Made by a program: the position numbers and the translations under genes. Below, one piece after another: positions 35,299-37,638 of a stretch of DNA of 37,638 nt. How positions within the stretch are numbered: position 1 is the first letter of the stretch; each line of letters opens with the position of its first letter. Source of the stretch: an uncultured Lewinella sp. (lineage in GTDB: Bacteria; Bacteroidota; Bacteroidia; Chitinophagales; Saprospiraceae); NCBI GenBank assembly GCA_913056515.1, contig CAJXMP010000007.1:1-37638 (forward strand). Reading direction: 5' to 3'. A model generated the notes under the pieces. The model saw only the letters and a program-made list of their open reading frames with translations. It was not told the origin of the DNA and did no database searches.

Positions 35299-35306
35299 TA
35301 ACTTTG
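35299..35306 (+). promoter_or_regulatory. Putative -7 element TAACTTTG for ugd
   Basis: Exact TAnnTTTG match 84 nt before ATG 35390. Confidence 0.35.
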
Positions 35307-35389
35307 CATCAAATTTTGGAGACTAGGTACTTTAAAGCAGGTCTTTGCGTTTAAGCCTTGTTCTTCCATCTATCATAAAAAAAATTAAA

Positions 35390-36715
35390 ATGAAAATTGC
35401 AGTTGTAGGAACTGGTTATGTTGGACTTGTGTCTGGAACATGTTTTGCGGAAACGGGAAACCATGTAACCTGTGTAGATATTGATGAGAAAAAAGTGGAC
35501 AGTTTGCGCAATGGACAGGTGCCTATCTATGAACCAGGATTAGATGTACTTTTTGAGCGCAATACGAATCAAGGTAGATTGAATTTTACAACAGACCTTG
35601 CTGCTGCAATTGAAGATGCAGAGATTATTTTTCTAGCATTACCAACGCCTCCTGGAGAAGACGGATCAGCCGACCTGTCGTATATTTTAGGTGTTGCTGG
35701 AGATCTTTCAGGTATGATTACCTCTTATAAGGTAATCGTAGATAAGTCTACCGTTCCTGTTGGAACTGCAGAAAAAGTACATGCTATTCTTGCTGATAAA
35801 TTGGATGAAGCTTTATTTGATGTCGTTTCCAACCCTGAATTCCTTAGAGAAGGTGTTGCGGTGGATGACTTTTTGAAACCAGATCGAGTAGTTATAGGTA
35901 CTTCTTCTGATCGTGCAGCAGAAGTAATGCGCAGATTGTATGCACCATTTGTACGTCAAGGAAATCCAGTATACATCATGGATGAGCGTTCTGCTGAGAT
36001 GACTAAGTATGCTGCTAATTCTTATTTAGCGACTCGTATTACGTTCATGAATGAAATTGCGAACCTTTGTGAAAAGACAGGTGCTAATGTAGATGATGTG
36101 CGTTTAGGCATGGGATCTGATAGTCGTATTGGAAAACGCTTTTTGTTTCCAGGAGTTGGATTTGGGGGTTCTTGCTTCCCTAAAGATGTTCAAGCACTTG
36201 GCAGAACTGCAAAAGCGCACGAATATGACTTCAAGTTATTGAATGCAGTTCTAGACGTGAATAGCAACCAAAGATTGAAGATTTATGAAAAGATTCAAGC
36301 CTTCTTTGGAGACTTGAAAGGTAAGAAAATTGGACTGTGGGGACTTGCTTTTAAGCCAGAGACGGATGATATCCGTGAGGCACCAGCGATATATACCATT
36401 GAAAAATTATTAGCTGCAGGTGCTCAGGTTAAGGTATTTGATCCAGAAGCCATGGATAATGTAAAAGCTATTTTTGGCGATAAAATTGAATATGCTACAG
36501 ATCAATATGATGCCATTGTGGAAGCGGATGCTTTAGGAATCATGACTGAATGGGCATTATTTAGAACACCAAGCTTTGATGCTATGGCTAAGTTGATGAA
36601 TGGGAAAAACATTTTTGATGGGCGTAACTTATATGACCTAAAAAATGTAGTAAATGCAGGATTCTATTATGAATCCATCGGTCGAGAAAAAATGAAACCA
36701 GAAGTTAAAGTGTAA
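35390..36715 (+). CDS. ugd: UDP-glucose 6-dehydrogenase
   Basis: MKIAVVGTGYVGLVSGTCFAETGNHVTCVDID, SNPEFLREGVAVDDFLKPDRVVIG, GVGFGGSCFPKDVQAL, LWGLAFKPETDDIREAP. ATG 35390 preferred over 35345. Confidence 0.95.
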   Translation: MKIAVVGTGYVGLVSGTCFAETGNHVTCVDIDEKKVDSLRNGQVPIYEPGLDVLFERNTNQGRLNFTTDLAAAIEDAEIIFLALPTPPGEDGSADLSYILGVAGDLSGMITSYKVIVDKSTVPVGTAEKVHAILADKLDEALFDVVSNPEFLREGVAVDDFLKPDRVVIGTSSDRAAEVMRRLYAPFVRQGNPVYIMDERSAEMTKYAANSYLATRITFMNEIANLCEKTGANVDDVRLGMGSDSRIGKRFLFPGVGFGGSCFPKDVQALGRTAKAHEYDFKLLNAVLDVNSNQRLKIYEKIQAFFGDLKGKKIGLWGLAFKPETDDIREAPAIYTIEKLLAAGAQVKVFDPEAMDNVKAIFGDKIEYATDQYDAIVEADALGIMTEWALFRTPSFDAMAKLMNGKNIFDGRNLYDLKNVVNAGFYYESIGREKMKPEVKV

Positions 36716-36736
36716 CTTTTTATCATAAAAAGCATT

Positions 36737-36771
36737 TGGGCAGTAGGTCGTTATCCTACTGCCCATTTTTT
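36737..36771 (+). terminator. Terminator downstream of ugd
   Basis: TGGGCAGTAGG-tcgttat-CCTACTGCCCA followed by TTTTTTG. Confidence 0.88.
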
Positions 36772-36814
36772 GTTAATATTGTATTTATTGAATAATAACC
36801 CAAGCCTTTCCGTT

Positions 36815-37462
36815 ATGAAAAAGTTAGTTTTTGTTTCCCTTGTACTTGCTATGCTATTTACTTCCTGTGCCAAAGAGCAGTTATCTGAAATTGAAGTAAC
36901 CAATGAATCTGGTGTAGTTATTGAGCGGTACTCGATGAATTTAGAGACCAAGCAAAAACAGGGTTTGCATCAAGCTTTTTACAGCTCCAGCAAATTGTCC
37001 TGTGAATCGAATTATGTCAATGACACACTGGACGGTAAGCGAATTTGGTATTATGAAGATGGAGCTATAGAAATTGAAGAACACTTCAAAATGGGTGCCT
37101 ATGACGGTATCATTAAAACCTACTTTGAAGATGGTCAACTGAAACAAGAAGGTATCTACAACAATGATCAGGCCACAGGTGTTTGGAAAACCTATTATGC
37201 TTCTGGTCAACTAAAGGAAGAAGTGGCTTTTGAAAATAGCCTAGAAAATGGTCCATTTGTGGAATATCATGAGTCAGGTGCAATTAAGTCCAAAGGTCAA
37301 TATAAGGATGGGCCTAAAGAAGAAGGTACCTTAGAATTATATGATGAGTCAGGTGTTTTAGTTAAAAAAATGGAATGTAGATCAGGAGTTTGTCTGACGA
37401 GTTGGACGAAAGATGGAGGAACACAAATAATTGACGAAACACTATTTGAAATTTCAAAATAA
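36815..37462 (+). CDS. Lipoprotein with MORN-variant repeats (YwqK-like)
   Basis: MKKLVFVSLVLAMLFTSCAKE signal/lipobox; repeats such as GVWKTYYASGQLKEEVAFENSLENGPFVEYHESGAIKSKGQYKDG. Confidence 0.85.
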   Translation: MKKLVFVSLVLAMLFTSCAKEQLSEIEVTNESGVVIERYSMNLETKQKQGLHQAFYSSSKLSCESNYVNDTLDGKRIWYYEDGAIEIEEHFKMGAYDGIIKTYFEDGQLKQEGIYNNDQATGVWKTYYASGQLKEEVAFENSLENGPFVEYHESGAIKSKGQYKDGPKEEGTLELYDESGVLVKKMECRSGVCLTSWTKDGGTQIIDETLFEISK

Positions 37463-37475
37463 TTACCTTTTGGGT

Positions 37476-37638
37476 ATGATTAGATTTATACTACTCACGG
37501 GAATATGGATTAGCTTAGCTAGTATGGCTCATGCTCAAATTGGAGGGACAACTGTTTTCTCGTTTTTAGAGCTGCCTGCCAATAGTCGCTTGTCAGCATT
37601 AGGTGGTATGAACAATGGAGTACAGGATAATGATCCAA
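37476..37638 (+). CDS. porQ: N-terminus of a PorQ-like type IX secretion protein, truncated by window end
   Basis: MIRFILLTGIWISLASMAHAQIGGTTVFSFLELPANSRLSALGGMNNGVQDNDP; signal peptide plus TVFSFLxLPxxxRxxALGG motif. Confidence 0.6.
   Translation, partial: MIRFILLTGIWISLASMAHAQIGGTTVFSFLELPANSRLSALGGMNNGVQDNDP

Noticed and set aside
36815-37462. Toxin-antitoxin system (YwqK-family proteins are often annotated as antitoxins)
   Set aside because: It is a predicted lipoprotein with MORN-like repeats, and no toxin gene is adjacent; the antitoxin label appears to be an annotation artefact.
1-37638. Mobile element, prophage, defence island or secondary-metabolite cluster
   Set aside because: No transposase, integrase, restriction-modification, Cas, phage structural or NRPS/PKS genes; the content is core metabolism and envelope genes with regular terminators.

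Overview
This window looks like ordinary core chromosome of a Bacteroidota bacterium (probably the Saprospiria/Cytophaga side; inferred from gene content and TAnnTTTG-type promoter motifs, not proven). It is densely packed with housekeeping and envelope genes. I see no prophage, transposon, CRISPR array, toxin-antitoxin module or defence island. Recognisable content: bamD(partial)-rpoZ-coaBC-DUF4835; an MlaE/MlaF-type ABC pair; a glucosaminidase; metF; an M14 carboxypeptidase; fahA-dacB-haem-binding protein-lipoprotein-like methyltransferase; hutU; an ECF sigma factor with a TM/beta-barrel partner; a double-VOC protein; an alpha-oxoamine synthase; a cysteine/cystathionine synthase-like PLP enzyme; a GT-C-like membrane protein; a tricorn-like S41 protease; two identical tRNA-Asn genes; a PfkB kinase; rlmN; pckA; a TonB receptor with an adjacent histidine kinase; ugd; a YwqK/MORN lipoprotein; and the start of a PorQ-like gene. 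The best leads are: (i) the PLP enzyme plus alpha-oxoamine synthase pair, which could make a sulfonolipid (capnine-type) or sphingolipid base; (ii) a structured, terminator-bearing leader-like region upstream of pckA; (iii) perfect palindromes abutting TAnnTTTG promoter elements at coaBC, fahA and rlmN; (iv) a nested inverted repeat in the divergent cysK-like/membrane-protein promoter region; (v) a methyltransferase with a lipoprotein-like signal; (vi) a sigma-factor partner that combines an anti-sigma-like N-terminus with a barrel-like C-terminus. All functional claims are by-eye family recognition. No searches were run.
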